Shown here: one piece after another, positions 1 through 9,469 of the stretch
Position numbering within the stretch: the stretch's first letter is position 1
Layout of the letters: each line of letters starts with the position of its first letter
Assembly: GCA_009602725.1 (NCBI GenBank)
Contig: WELB01000011.1
Span: forward strand, 962,814-992,424
Direction of reading: 5' to 3'
Length of the DNA: 29,611 nt
Source of the DNA: Spirogloea muscicola
Lineage: Eukaryota; Streptophyta; Zygnematophyceae; Spirogloeales; Spirogloeaceae
Made by a program: the position numbers and the translations under genes
The notes under the pieces: model-generated
Told to the model about the DNA's origin: nothing
Seen by the model: the letters and a program-made list of their open reading frames with translations, nothing else
Database searches by the model: none

Positions 1-365
1 CGGCCCGCAATCGACACTTTCGGCTGCTTGGGTCCTCGCTTCCATACCCTACTCGAGAACATAGCGAGTCTGGGATATGCACGACGCGAGGATATGCTCC
101 AGCCCAGATGGGTATGCCGGCAGCCTATCTGTCATTTCTGCGACGTCGAGTGTCAACCTGTCTGCAACGAGCTCAGGCGTATGCTCTGCATCAGAAAGCT
201 GGTCGAGCCTTAGCTGCTGGCAGAAGAGCTAGTCAATTGCCGTCCGGTATTCGAGCGTCAGCTAGCGACCTCTATGTGCTGACTCGTGGTTACTGAGCGG
301 GTCAGCTTAGCAGCAGGTGACGTACATTTGTCCAATATGCTTGCCTTTGTACTTGGCCACACATG
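1..365 (+). mobile_element. Non-LTR retrotransposon, 3' end, copy 1 (cut by window start)
   Basis: The translation matches, with few changes, the C-terminal part of the copy at 10092-10745 (minus): DTFGCLGPRF near the start, then PAAYLSFLRRRV, and the ending SDLYVLTRGY with stop at 294-296. Near position 95 it has one T fewer than the other copy, so the frame shifts and this copy cannot make the protein. After the stop the 3' UTR stays alignable to the other copy until about 365 (shared words GCGGGTCAGCTTAGCAGCAG and GTACTTGGCCACACA). That gives the 3' boundary of this subfamily. The 5' side lies outside the window. Confidence 0.75.
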
Positions 366-399
366 GCCTCCCCATCTCTTAATATACACGCATTTCCCT

Positions 400-480
400 C
401 CAGCGCCCTGGCTGCCTAGCCTGTGGCTCCGTCGTGAACACCTGTATGCATCTCGCTGGCTTTCACAGCCGCTCTGTTGA
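400..480 (+). repeat. Short dispersed repeat with GGCTGG/CAGCC hairpin
   Basis: The stretch containing GAACACCTGTATGCATCTCG and the following CAGCCGCTCT recurs, in inverse orientation, near 26095-26165 and 7185-7250. It looks like another subfamily tail of the same retrotransposon group, because it carries a GGCTGG...ACAGCC stem near its end. No coding capacity is visible. Confidence 0.55.
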
Positions 481-555
481 TATCCAGCTCTCGGAAGTCC
501 ACTTGCGGCAGAAATCCGCAAGGTTACAGGTGCAGACCCCTCGCTGCTGCCTCTG

Positions 556-700
556 GCCCCCTTCTCGTCCTTTGTTGACTATTCTTGGGCTGGCTTTTCC
601 AGCCCCTATTCTCAATGGGCGAGCACTTTCTTCTGGCTCTGGCCAGGGGACCCACTTCCAGGAGCCTAGCATCTCTGATCTGCGGCTGCTTAGCAGAGAG
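556..700 (+). mobile_element. Retrotransposon 3' tail followed by a second C-terminal fragment
   Basis: 556-639 is a type A 3' tail: a GGGCTGGC/CCAGCCCC stem-loop, then CTATTCTCAATGGGCGAGCA and CTTTCTTCT. A new fragment begins directly after it at about 640. Its frame reads SRSLASLISDLRLL-like residues (ISDLRLL near 676-696), the C-terminus of the same family. This one is cut before the RGY-stop by the next, oppositely oriented copy. The same C-terminus is complete at 29561-29611 (minus). Confidence 0.65.
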
Positions 701-1287
701 GAAGCGCGGCCAGATTGACTGGTGGCTGGGAAAGGCCAGCCCAAAAGAATGGACAAAGTCTGAGGGAGCCTGAGTGCGGACGACTAGGACTAAGACATCA
801 GCTAGGGAACGCTCAGTAACCTTTAGACAGGAGATGCAGGTCCGAGAAGCTAGCTGGCGGAAAGACGTCGCCCCGACGGAAGCCGGAAGCCGCCGTCAAA
901 GCTCGGCCTGCGCGCAAGTGAACCGCGAAGGCGAGGGACCGCTGCATCGAGACGGCCAAACGCATACGGAAAACCTGAGCGAGGGACCCGGCTACGTTGA
1001 AGCCGGGCTGCTCGCCCTGCTGGCCGAGGCGGCGGGCCGCTGCACGCCGCGCCAGGCGGTGGAGCAAGTCAAGCCATTTGGAGCCAAAGGCTCCGTGCAC
1101 GTCCACTGCCAGTGGAACGAACTCGTCGCCCACCGGGTGGTCCGAGTACTTCCGTTCCTTCTCGCCCGCCACTTGGCCGACTACGTAGCCCGCCTCCTCC
1201 AACGAGCGTTTTGCGCTGCTGGAAGCAAAGCTGTCAGTGGTGACGACGTCTGCGATGAGCCGAGGGCCCCCGCCGAGCGCGCTGCTT
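699..1287 (-). mobile_element. Non-LTR retrotransposon, 5'-truncated, copy 3
   Basis: An open frame runs from about 1285 to the stop at 813-815 and ends SDLHLLSKGY. It contains IADVVTTDSF, then EKERKYSDHP and VDVHGAFGSKW. These line up with VDVVVTEAYK, RKLRHYADYP and TDTFGCLGPRF of the copy at 10092, so the end of the endonuclease-like domain and the C-terminal tail remain. The stop is followed by a type B 3' UTR with stem TGGCTGGG/CCAGCCCA (722-744) and ends at GGCCGCGCTTCC (about 700). The 5' end is truncated at about 1287, where a plus-strand tail abuts. The last 129 codons are undamaged. Confidence 0.75.
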
Positions 1288-1560
1288 AGCAGGGATTACT
1301 GAGTGATTCGTAGCTTTGTTTCTTTGTGTGCTTCTTCTTAGCGCTTCCCCTGGCCCCCTTCTCGTAATCTGTTCATTCTTTTTTGGGCTGGCTTTACCAG
1401 CCCCTATCCTCGATGGGCGAGCACTTTCTCTTCTACTACTGAGTGCTGCGTAGCTGCTTAATTTCTTATTGCGCTTGTTTTCCTTGGTGCTTCCCCTGCC
1501 CCTTCTCGCACTTTGTTCATCCTTTTTGAGCTGGCTTTTCCCAGCCCCTATCCTCCATGG
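1288..1560 (+). mobile_element. Two consecutive retrotransposon 3' tails
   Basis: 1288-1437 begins with the codons of L-L-S-R-D-Y-stop (the family C-terminus), continues with a 3' UTR containing GCGCTTCCCCTGGCCCCCTT and the stem-loop at about 1391-1411, and ends GGGCGAGCACTTTCTCTTCT. At 1438 a second tail starts at TACTGAGTG and repeats the same order of words, with stem AGCTGGC/CCAGCCC at about 1530-1550, stopping just before the family terminal word. The two tails are head to tail. Confidence 0.65.
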
Positions 1561-1660
1561 GAAGAATAAAGGGCTTGCCGATTGAGGATAAGGGCTGGAC
1601 AAGCCAGCCCAAAAAAGAATAAAGAAAGTACGAGAAGGGGGCCAGGGGAGCCCTTCTTGT
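1561..1660 (-). mobile_element. Retrotransposon 3' tail fragment, inverse orientation
   Basis: Reading the minus strand, CCTGGCCCCCTTCTCGTACT is followed by TTTATTC, TTTTTTGGGCTGG, CCAGCCC and TTATCCTCAAT. This is the ordered word set of the type A tail, lacking the terminal GGGCGAGCAC. It sits inside plus-strand copies. Confidence 0.6.
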
Positions 1661-1914
1661 ACTTGCGAGCAAGCCGCGCTATGGCTGCTCCATCTGGCTC
1701 TCGGCGGAGTGCCTCCTCCCCAGCTGCAAGTCTCTCCGACTTGCTGCTGCTCACCCGTGCTTACTAGGCTTCCTTCTGCGGTTGTCTCGTGTCTAGCTGT
1801 GTGGCTTTAGGCGCCTTTCGGCTCTTTGGACCTTGTCTACTCCAATTTTAACTGGCCTTTCCCAGCCCTTACCTTCTCTGACAGAGCACTTTCTTCTGGC
1901 AAAAGCCGCACGAG
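1655..1914 (+). mobile_element. Retrotransposon C-terminus plus complete 3' UTR
   Basis: The frame ending SLSDLLLLTRAY with stop at 1765-1767 is a variant of the family C-terminus (SDLxxLxRGY). After the stop come about 80 bases, the stem CTGGCC/CCCAGCCC (about 1851-1869), and the terminal word GAGCACTTTCTTCTGG. The coding part is short, so the copy is 5'-truncated. It is a clear example of the order stop, spacer, stem-loop, terminal word. Confidence 0.65.
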
Positions 1915-2130
1915 TCGCATGCGGCAGACACATGGGCGTTGGACACAGGCCCGCCTCGAGCTTGAGCTCCTTGGCCTCGATCCGCTATGTGCTGCTGCTG
2001 CGCTCTTTCCACGGCGACTGACAGTCCTCCCTCCTCCAGCATCTGGCCCGGCTGGTTTCGCCGCAGGCCGGGGGGGGGGCAGCTTGTGGCCCACGAGCAG
2101 ATTAAAAAGCTGCTGATGACTTGACACCTT
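1915..2130 (+). mobile_element. Retrotransposon endonuclease-region fragment
   Basis: The stretch with CATCTGGCCCGGCTGGTT, a G run and CAGCTTG matches the coding segment of copy 4 near 8340-8393 in the same order (there CATCTGGCCCGGCTGGTT, G run, CAGCTTGG). The fragment begins immediately after the terminal word of the preceding tail. Frames are interrupted, so it is a dead piece. From 2130 to 2960 I see no gene, repeat or clear signal. Confidence 0.5.
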
Positions 2131-2963
2131 GTACTGTCGAGCAACTTATTTATGATTGACTGATGCTTACGGTAACGGACATCAGAGCGCTATTAGTATC
2201 ATTGCCGAGCGCCCTGAGCAGTCGTCCATTGTATGCCACGAGCTACTGCCATCACTACTGCCAACCATGCTTTTGCTGCAATCTATGATCCTAGGGAGAG
2301 TCCAAGGAAATTGTGAAGTTGCCTAACTATATGCTACATAGAGGTGGCAGGACTTCGAGCTTGCAGTACCGTAGTCCACCTGAAGCTTGCCAGCAGGCAC
2401 ATCCACCATAAATTTGGCTAGTCCAATGTCACTGCGCGCTCATTTCACTTCCCCTGAACTAATGACAGCTTGCCAGCCGCTGCTCTCCTGCAAGCTATCT
2501 TGTCCATTATATCTTGCGTCGCTCCTTCTGTTGCACTATTCTCCCACTGTCCACAAACCTCAGTCCCCCTTGTTGCACGCCCTACATACCACACGATAGA
2601 GGCATCTGCTGCACCGACCAAGCAACGCCGAGAAGCTCCAGCTGCCTTCGGCAATACCAAGGCTCACCCATGATCAATCTTTTGAGCAACTGACTGTGCA
2701 CAGCACTAACCTCAAAGTATAGTCCTCCAATGCAGTAGAGGAGTCATGATGCTCCAAGAGGTCGTGCTTGCCGTACGACGACTTGGCCAGATATGCAGAT
2801 GGAGTTACCGACTTCACAGTGTACAGTTCAGACTGCAATCTGCCGTTTGCTGCTCACTGCCTTTGCTCTCTGCGTGAATGAGGCCACCACGGACGGAGGC
2901 CCTGCACTACTACACAGTAAGTGCCTAGGGCAGCCCGTGACCACAAGTTCAAAATGAACTCCT

Positions 2964-5900
2964 TCAGATGAAAGAATCCAGGAAGGTATAGTTGTGGCGG
3001 CGGTTGAACTCCAACAATGAGCCATACGTGCGGTCTGCCACCCCTACATACAGCGCCTCGGAGTCGGGACTGAAGGAGATGCCAGCTACCTCCCCAAAGA
3101 GGTCAATCTCTTGACTGCGTGCAAAGCCCTGCAGTGTGTTGAGCAGAGCTGCTGTCAGTACTCGAGGTCGTCGTCTGCCCCTGCCAATAGTCAAGTTGCA
3201 TACCTCTGCTGCATGCTGCTGGCCTCCCAGATACTGTGGTAGTCAAGCCTAGTCAGCATGTCCCACTAGTAATGAGACTGGAAGCTCCACTAACAAGTAA
3301 AGCACTAGGAGAGAGAGCACCCATTAGCAGCTTCATAGCTTCACGATGCTGCTCACAAAGTAACCGCAGGGCTACACAGCAAGGAAGTCAACCTGCTTGA
3401 TGTCGAAAACATGTACGAAGTCCGCAGGCTCCGCCATGGCCATAAATCGGCCATCGGTTGTGAACCTGATTGACCTTATGGCCCCAATACGGCCTTTCAG
3501 GGATGCAAACGCTGCACTTGGGAAACGGAGGTCCCACAACCGGCAAGTCATGTCCTGATTGCCAGTGGCGAAAATATGCCCATCTGGGTGCCACCCTGAA
3601 GCGAACGAATGATCAAGGTGGCCCTCCAAGGTAGCCACCGTCTGTTTATCAATAGCATGGGACAGAGATATTATGTGCCTACCGTTTGCAATTGCGGCTT
3701 GGAAATTTTCGCTCTCTAAGTATCTGAAATTAGCAATACAAGAGGGACAACTTGAATTCTGCCTAGGTGCTGACTTCTGCAGCTCTCCTCAGAGAGAAAC
3801 TTTGCCTCATCTTCTATTTTCTTCATCTAGAGATTACTGTGAGAGCATCACCTTGCCAGTCTGACTATCAGCAAGATGACCTTCTGGATTGTCGCCCACA
3901 ACAAGCACAAGCTTCCCATCTGGACTAACAGAGGTGTGCTGCACGGCACCATGACCAAGGTCAGCAGCAGCTCCTATCCAGCTTCTCAGCAGCTCCAACT
4001 CAAAGTAAGAGAAGTCTTCCAAGAGCAGTAATATGCAGCCAATATGAAGATCGTCATAAGTAGATGTATATGCTTTAAGAAATACCCAAAACTGCATACT
4101 CACATTAACTGGCCAAGGAAATTTGTGGCGATGAAGTGTACAGAATGTTTCGCCATCAAATACGCGTACCATTGAGTCATTGTTTGAGCTCATCACTCTC
4201 ATCCCACTGCTGCGAAAGTTATGATTGCAACAAGCAAGGACCCAGTTGAGATGCTCGTCACAAAACAATCCCTAATCGCGCATGCCTCAATTGATACAGT
4301 GGTTAGACAGTTGGAACTGTCAAAGGCAGGTCTGCCCAACTTGACCACGAAACGTGTGTAAAATATTACAATCATGTGGGCTTACATGTTGCTCAAGCAT
4401 GGCAGTATGTTGCGGCAAGTGCTGCAGCTATGTAGTGGTCCATTTCCTATGCTGAATCCTTACCTCACAGAGTCAAAAATCTCAATTGCATTTGTGATAG
4501 CATTCTCGTCATGCGTAATCTTAGAGCAGTATGAGACACCTGGACTCTCAAGTCTCTGCCAGTCAAAGTTAAGGGTGTACTTATCAATAGTTTGCAACTT
4601 TTAAAGGCTTCAAAAAGTAATGTCATCACAGAGACTTCTGACGCAATGGTTATGACTGAAGGCAGCATGGGGCTGCAGGCTCGTCGATCATGGCATCAAG
4701 GTTAAGATGAGCTTGCAAAGATGAGCAACTTGAATCATACTTTGCAAACCATCTCTCCATGGAACCCTCCAGCAACCAGAAGGTTTCGTCGTGCGCACAT
4801 GGTACTAATCTGCACCTTACCAAGCCTCTGCTGGCAAAGGCTTCTATCAGCCTGCAAGCAGCAAATCAAGATGCTATGACATCCTTCAGTATGTAGACTA
4901 ATAGTGCTGTTATCGTAAGACAGCATTAGCAATATTGTGTAGTATGCTTATGTGCACGATCACAGATGGTAATGCCTGTAACTACTTGAAGAACCTCTGC
5001 AATCAGACTGTCATACTGCTACGGCACAACAGACCTGAATTGCAAGAAAGACTACAGAAGAATTCTGCGGGCACGCAGACGAGGCATGACACTCACGTTA
5101 GGAGCAGGTGTAACAGTGCCGCCTAAATTGAGGACTTCCTTGGATTTCCTGCTCACTGGTGACCAATGATTTATGACGTGTTGATGCATGACATAAACGT
5201 CGTGCTTTGATGTCGCCCATACCAGGTTGCGCAGCTACAATTTGACAACAAGAAATATAAGAATGGTTGTAAGTAGGGCTGCACGGTCGAATGACCAGGG
5301 CTTACTCAGACACAACAGCTCATGGATTTCTCATCTGTGCAATGCTGACAACTGGGGCTGCTTCCAGAGAAGGGGTCTGGAGCTACGGTCTGCAAAGGTC
5401 AGAGGCTGTTCACCTGAAAGTGGACGATTGTGGACTTCACCGACCGTGTGTTGTATCGGAAGTCGTAGAACTTGCCACCTATCTGCACTTGTTTACACTC
5501 CTGCAATTACATCAAGGCCAAAAGCAGGTGCTCAGCCCTCGTCCGCACAGGATGCAGACCACTATCAGCAGGAGCCTGAAGTGGGACAAAGACCGCCCTC
5601 ACTGAGTCATGACCGCAATCGAAGCAAGCTCTGCTACTGGCAATTGCGAGTATCAAGGGACTGGAGGGCAGGACCAGTCCTTGGGCAAGCAGTGGACGAA
5701 GGTGCAGCGGCAGCAAAGACGAGGCCAGCAAAAGAGGGCAGCAACAAGAACCGAGAGAAGGCCCACAAACAAAGTGCCAAGGAAACAAGAGCCGCATGCC
5801 ATGACGGGTAGGTAGGCAGCTCACTCGCTCGAGCTGGTCGTGGGAGTGGTCCAGGTTCTCGTAGTTCTTGTACTGCTGGAGCCGGTTCTCGCGGTACTTG

Positions 5901-6391
5901 TCGCGCGTGAAGTGCAGGCTCTCCCACGGGATGCCCTGGATGTCCTTGCCCTGCCGGGCCTGCGCGGCGCTCGTGTCGTGCTCGCTGACCGCCTGCGCCA
6001 ACCCGGAAGGCCATTGAACGCTGCCACTGTCAATTGACAGCCAGCCTTGGAGCTGAGCTCCTTCAGGGCGGCCATGCCATCCCTGCTCTCAGCCGAGGCG
6101 CCCAGGGGCAGCGAGCCAGTGGGCCGGGGAGGCCTCGACCGTCGTTACCGAGTCGCGGTCCTCGTCGGCCTCGAAGTCGTAGCCGAGCGCGAGGTGGTCG
6201 CCGTCCACCAGCGGCGCGGCGGCGGCCATCACCACCTCCGCGCCCTCGCCCTCGTCGTCGTCCTCCTCTTCGTCCTCCTCCTCCTCGTCCACCTCCTCCT
6301 CGTCCTCCTCCTCCTCGTCTCCCGCCCCTCCCTCCCTCTCCTCCTCCTCCTCTCTCTCCTCGTCCTGCCTGACGCCCTCAGGCACCTTCAT
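2964..6391 (-). CDS. Plant-type WD-repeat protein (homologue of uncharacterised WD protein C2A9.03), ten exons
   Basis: My exon model on the minus strand is 6149-6391, 5825-5992, 5414-5500, 5097-5234, 4741-4851, 4464-4555, 4104-4209, 3852-3938, 3393-3641, 2964-3128. Every intron is GT-AG, the phases join, and the product is 481 residues. Residues 10-50 are nearly all Asp/Glu. Next comes GKDIQGIPWE with YKNYENL (about 101-128), the signature of the plant family also found in fission yeast as C2A9.03. Then follow LRNLVWATSKHDVY (exon 4), LLVAGGFHGE (exon 5), SSNNDSMVRVFD (exon 7), HTSVSPDGKL (exon 8), and GHLDHSFASGWHPDG with TGNQDMTCRLWD (exon 9). It ends YGSLLEFNRRHNYTFLDSFI. These are WD40 blades, so the protein is probably a beta-propeller scaffold; its cellular role is not established in the family. 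I chose the ATG at 6391 because it precedes the acidic stretch; an open frame extends further upstream. Confidence 0.93.
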
Positions 6392-6734
6392 CACAGCGAC
6401 CGGTACAGAGCTCCCGCAGTTTTGCCGCCGCTGCCGCCGCCGCCGCCGCCCCGCCGCTGTCGACGCCTCAAAGGTGCGCCGCAGGAGAGCCGCAGGCAGC
6501 GGGCAGCACTTGCGAGCGGCAGCGGCGGCGGCAGCGGGCGGCGGCGGAAGGCCTCGACTGGTGGTGGCGGGTCGGGAAGGGCCCTGCCGACGGGCGGCTG
6601 ATGTGGGAGAGGGCCCCGTCGCGCAATGGGAGCGACGAGCGGCCGTCGTGAGGGAGCGAGGCTCCACCGCCGGGTGAAGACGGAGACGGTGGAGACGGAG
6701 GCGGCGAGTGACTGGCCAGCAATTGGGGGCTTTG
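6392..6734 (-). promoter_or_regulatory. GC-rich 5' flank of the WD gene
   Basis: About 340 bases, extremely rich in CG and in CCG/GGC triplets, lie between the proposed ATG and the first retrotransposon word (about 6735). Open frames here are low-complexity Pro/Arg/Ala shadows. The promoter and 5' UTR of the WD gene should lie in this interval. I see no TATA-like box that I would defend. Confidence 0.4.
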
Positions 6735-7110
6735 AGCCGGCTTGTCCAGCCCCTATCCTCAACGGGCGAGCCCTTTCTGATGTCTTAGTCCTAGTTCTTC
6801 GCACCCCGGCTCCTTCAGACCGTGTCTCGTAGCAGCTTTGTTTCTGTTACTTAGCGCTTCCCCTGGCCCCCTTCTCGTACTCTGTTCATTCTTTTTCGGG
6901 CTGGTTGTTCCAGCCCCTATTCTCAATGGGCGAGCACTTTCTTCTTGTCCATTCCTTTGGGCTGGCCTTCCCCAGCCATCAGTCAATCTGGCCGCGCTTC
7001 CTTTTCTTCTTTGCACCCCCGACTGAGCACCATTAGAGAAATGCTCGCCCATATAGAGAAGAGGGGCTGGCAAAGAGGGGCTGGCTTTGCCAGCCCGAAA
7101 ACAATGGACA
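6735..7110. mobile_element. Nested retrotransposon 3' tails
   Basis: In order: a plus-strand type A tail (6735-6774, stem GCCGGC/CCAGCCCC); a piece of type B 3' UTR (about 6775-6821, TGATGTCTTAGTCCTAGT to CTCCTTCAGACC); a complete type A tail (6822-6946); and the continuation of the type B UTR (6947-7003, GTCCATTCCTTTGGGCTGGC to CTGGCCGCGCTTCC). The order shows that the 125-bp type A tail interrupted an existing type B UTR. From 7035 to 7110 two further stems lie in the inverse orientation. 7185-7250 carries the short repeat also seen at 400-480. Confidence 0.65.
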
Positions 7111-7423
7111 ATGTCCAAACTCCGTCCGTTACTTTGTGCGTGCCATGTCTCAACCACCTTCTGCTCAATTGTGGCTGCTGATCTCAAAAGAGCGGCTGTA
7201 GAAGGCCAGCCAGATGCATATAGGTGTTCTGCCTGGCTGTCTCAGTCTCTCATGTGACAGAAGACGAGATAGGTATGCAAGTAGCCTCAATACCCATCGT
7301 GAGCGAGTCTTCTGCACCCTCTACTAGACAAGGCCTACCAGTCCTCAGAGCTATGCAGGTTATATCAAGAGTAGCACAACAGACTCTCACAAGGCGCTAG
7401 AGTTTAGGGGTAGAAGGTTTGAC

Positions 7424-7855
7424 ATGAGAAGATCCTTCCTCACATGCTCTCAAGAGTCTCTAGTGATATGCAACAAAGAATTACCTCAGAGACCTTCCTG
7501 GTACATGAAGGCAGCATCCTCGTACATACATATACTCGAATTCAATAGTGCTAGGCTATACAAGGACAGTGTAATAGCTTGCTATCATCCTGAGATACTG
7601 TGCAGTATTGAGCAGCCTAAAGCAGTGGAAGCGTTTCTCTCAGGGCTCAGGTTTATACTGTACATGGCGTTGGTGGACTCCTTACTACTCCATGATACAA
7701 GGAAAAGGAATGGGAGAAGAGTCGTCCCCTTTCCCCTTAGTGAACAGAGAGCGCCCTATGCCTTGGCACTCGTAGCTATTGAGTGGTTCATCATCTGGCC
7801 GCGCTTCCTGTTCATCCACCCCGGTTCTGAGTTAGCGAATCTGACCCCTTCGTAA
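7424..7855 (+). CDS. Hypothetical open reading frame, 143 codons
   Basis: A continuous frame from ATG at 7424 to the stop at 7853-7855. I do not recognise the product. It has no repeats, no obvious signal peptide and no clear membrane segment, apart from hydrophobic stretches around FILYMALVDSLLL and ALALVAIEWFIIW. The last 20 or so codons (from WPRFLF) run through TGGCCGCGCTTCC and the following CACCCCGG, words of the retrotransposon 3' UTR, so at least the end of the frame is repeat-derived. It may be a chance frame or a degraded piece of the element; a real gene is the least likely reading. Confidence 0.2.
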   Translation: MRRSFLTCSQESLVICNKELPQRPSWYMKAASSYIHILEFNSARLYKDSVIACYHPEILCSIEQPKAVEAFLSGLRFILYMALVDSLLLHDTRKRNGRRVVPFPLSEQRAPYALALVAIEWFIIWPRFLFIHPGSELANLTPS

Positions 7856-7864
7856 TTTGGCCCC

Positions 7865-8094
7865 TTCGGACCCTGTTTTTGGGCTGGCCTCTCACAGCCC
7901 TAGCTCTCAGTGGGAGGGGCCACTTACTTTCTTTTGTTAACTTTGGATTCCGTTTGGTCTAGCCCCATTCATCGCATTAGCTTCTGCACAAGGGTAGTTC
8001 CATGCTTTTGCGCCTTTCAGCCCTTTCAGACCTTGTACATTCCTCTGGGCTGCCCTTTCACAGCCGCTAGGCGAGCACTTCTCCCTTTCAAGCC
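7865..8094 (+). mobile_element. Two degraded retrotransposon 3' tails
   Basis: 7873-7935 has GGGCTGGC, CTCACAGCCC, CTCTCAGTGGGAGGGGCCAC and TTACTTTCTTTT, a diverged type A tail. 8030-8090 has GGGCTGCC, CTTTCACAGCC, GGCGAGCAC and TTCTCCCTTT, a second. Both are plus strand. The coding fragment of copy 4 starts within a few bases of the second. Confidence 0.55.
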
Positions 8095-8700
8095 ATACGT
8101 GCGGCGTCTGGGCGTGGTCACCACCCCCCAGGGCGGTGGGCCTCGTCTGCTCTTGGACGTGGTACTGATTGACGCACACAAGGCTGGCACACCCACGTCA
8201 ACCGTGTCTGGCTGGGCCACGTCCAGCGCGGAGCGCAAGAAGGAGCGACACTACCAGGACCATCCTCGAGGGGACCATCCTTACCCGTGTGCCATGGATA
8301 TCTACGGAGGCTACGGCGTGAAATGGTCCTCCCTGATCCAACATCTGGCCCGGCTGGTTGATGTGCGCCGTCGAAGTGGGGGGGGGCAGCTTGGGCCACT
8401 CCAGCATTCCGCAGGCCTTAGTTGCATACTATAGAATGCGGCTCTCGCTTAGTTTGCAGCGCTCGCAAGCATTGGCTCTTCATCAGCTCTTTCTTGGCGG
8501 CGCTCCAGCTCCAAGTTAGCTTGTCAGATTAATTTGTGCTCGCCCGTGGGTACTAATCTCACCTTAGGCACCTTACTTAAGGTCTCCGTAGTATGTAGCC
8601 TTTGTTAAACTGCCCTATAGACTCTGCCTGAACAATGTATTGGCTTGAATTGGCCTCCCATTCATTTCATGCGCCCCGCGCGCCTTCTCTCTTTCACAGC
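8095..8700 (+). mobile_element. Non-LTR retrotransposon, 5'-truncated, copy 4
   Basis: The frame reads RRLGVVTTPQGG, LLLDVVLIDAHKAG, ERKKERHYQDHPRGDH and MDIYGGYGVKW, collinear with the endonuclease-like domain of copies 2 and 3. The first acidic residue of that domain (Asp in copy 2, RRTLD) is Gly here. A deletion near 8490 relative to the copy at 26342-26545 and a changed triplet near 8530 damage the C-terminus. The ending still shows the codons for LCSPVGTN-like sequence in place of VLTRGY-stop. The 3' UTR (about 8560-8690, with GGTCTCCGTAGTATGTAGCC and GAACAATGTATTGGCTTGAA) matches 26220-26350 in inverse orientation. Inactive. Confidence 0.7.
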
Positions 8701-8774
8701 TGTTGCCGTAAATTGGAAGAGCTGTTCCTTTCGTGAGGAGCAATGCACTGTCTCGACTTCGATCCTTGTCAGTC

Positions 8775-8880
8775 TTTCGCGGGCTGGCTTCTCACAGCCC
8801 TTGCCCCCATTTGGGAGAGCCACTTCCCTTCGCACTCAATCGGTCCCACTCGTCGATCACGCGCACCGCGCGCCTTTCCC
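8775..8880 (+). mobile_element. Diverged retrotransposon 3' tail
   Basis: The stem GGGCTGGC/TCACAGCCC (8781-8802) is followed by CATTTGGGAGAGCCACTTCC, a variant of the type A tail. Then comes GCGCACCGCGCGCCTTTC, which recurs near 8667, 9280 (inverse), 9930 and 26690 (inverse). The tail ends where a CCG-rich block begins. Confidence 0.5.
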
Positions 8881-9090
8881 CCCGCCAGCCCGCCAGCCCC
8901 GCCAGTCCGCCGACGCCGCCACCGCCGCCACAGCTGCCGCGCTCGACGCCGCCACAGCCGTTCCATAGAAGCCAGCCGGCGATGCCGCCGCCGTCGCCGC
9001 CGCCGTGGCCGCCGCCGCCGCCGGGGCTCGGGGTGAGGGCCAGGGGGGGAGGGGGGGCTGCCTCTGCGCGCCCTCGATTTGGTTGAGCAT
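8881..9090. repeat. CCG/CGG-rich low-complexity block
   Basis: Runs of CCG and GCC triplets. Long frames on both strands here are Pro- or Arg-rich shadows. One short possibility is on the plus strand: ATG at 8982 followed by Pro codons and then GGG/GTGAGGG, which resembles a first exon with a splice donor, but no downstream exon was found. 9090-9230 holds nothing I recognise. Confidence 0.4.
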
Positions 9091-9230
9091 TCGAGGGGGC
9101 GACGTGACGCCTGATCAACGAGTGACCAATTGATCCTCGTTTCCCACTCAACGTTTTGGTCTGGAGTCCTCCCGTCAATGCCCACAGTGGCCGTTAAGGA
9201 GGGAAACAGCGCTTCCAACTTGACAGCAGT

Positions 9231-9300
9231 GGCATGTGAGAGGCCAGCCCCACAAGGAATGGACAAGGTCTGAAGCAAGGCGCGCGGTGCGCAGGAAAGG
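9231..9300 (-). mobile_element. Type B retrotransposon tail fragment, inverse
   Basis: On the minus strand: CGCACCGCGCGCCTTGC, CTTCAGACCTTGTCCATTCC, then GGGGCTGGCC and CTCACA. This is the word order of the type B 3' UTR ending in its stem. It is only a fragment. Confidence 0.5.
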
Positions 9301-9469
9301 AAGGCATTCCGAGCCCTACAGAAGTCCTGGTAACGGGGCAATAAGCTGGCTAAGGGGGTTTAGGTGCTCGGTGATCCAGGGTTCAGGATGAATGTGATTT
9401 CACCGCTCTGCTACAATGAAAGGCAGCCCGCGCGGCAGCCACTTGGCCACTCTTCTGTCCTCGCTGACC

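Noticed and set aside
2130-2960. Frames of 60-71 codons downstream of the WD gene
   Set aside because: They are short and overlapping on both strands, with no recognisable motif; treated as non-coding.
5227-5811. Plus-strand open frame of 194 codons
   Set aside because: It is antisense to exons 2-4 of the WD gene and the introns between them. The minus-strand reading is clearly conserved and the plus reading resembles nothing.
6034-6667. Several long frames on both strands rich in Pro, Arg, Ser or Leu/Val
   Set aside because: They are shadows of the Asp/Glu-coding triplets of WD exon 1 and of its GC-rich 5' flank.
8733-9341. Long Pro- and Arg-rich frames on both strands
   Set aside because: Low-complexity CCG triplets keep many frames open at once; there is no domain or family resemblance.
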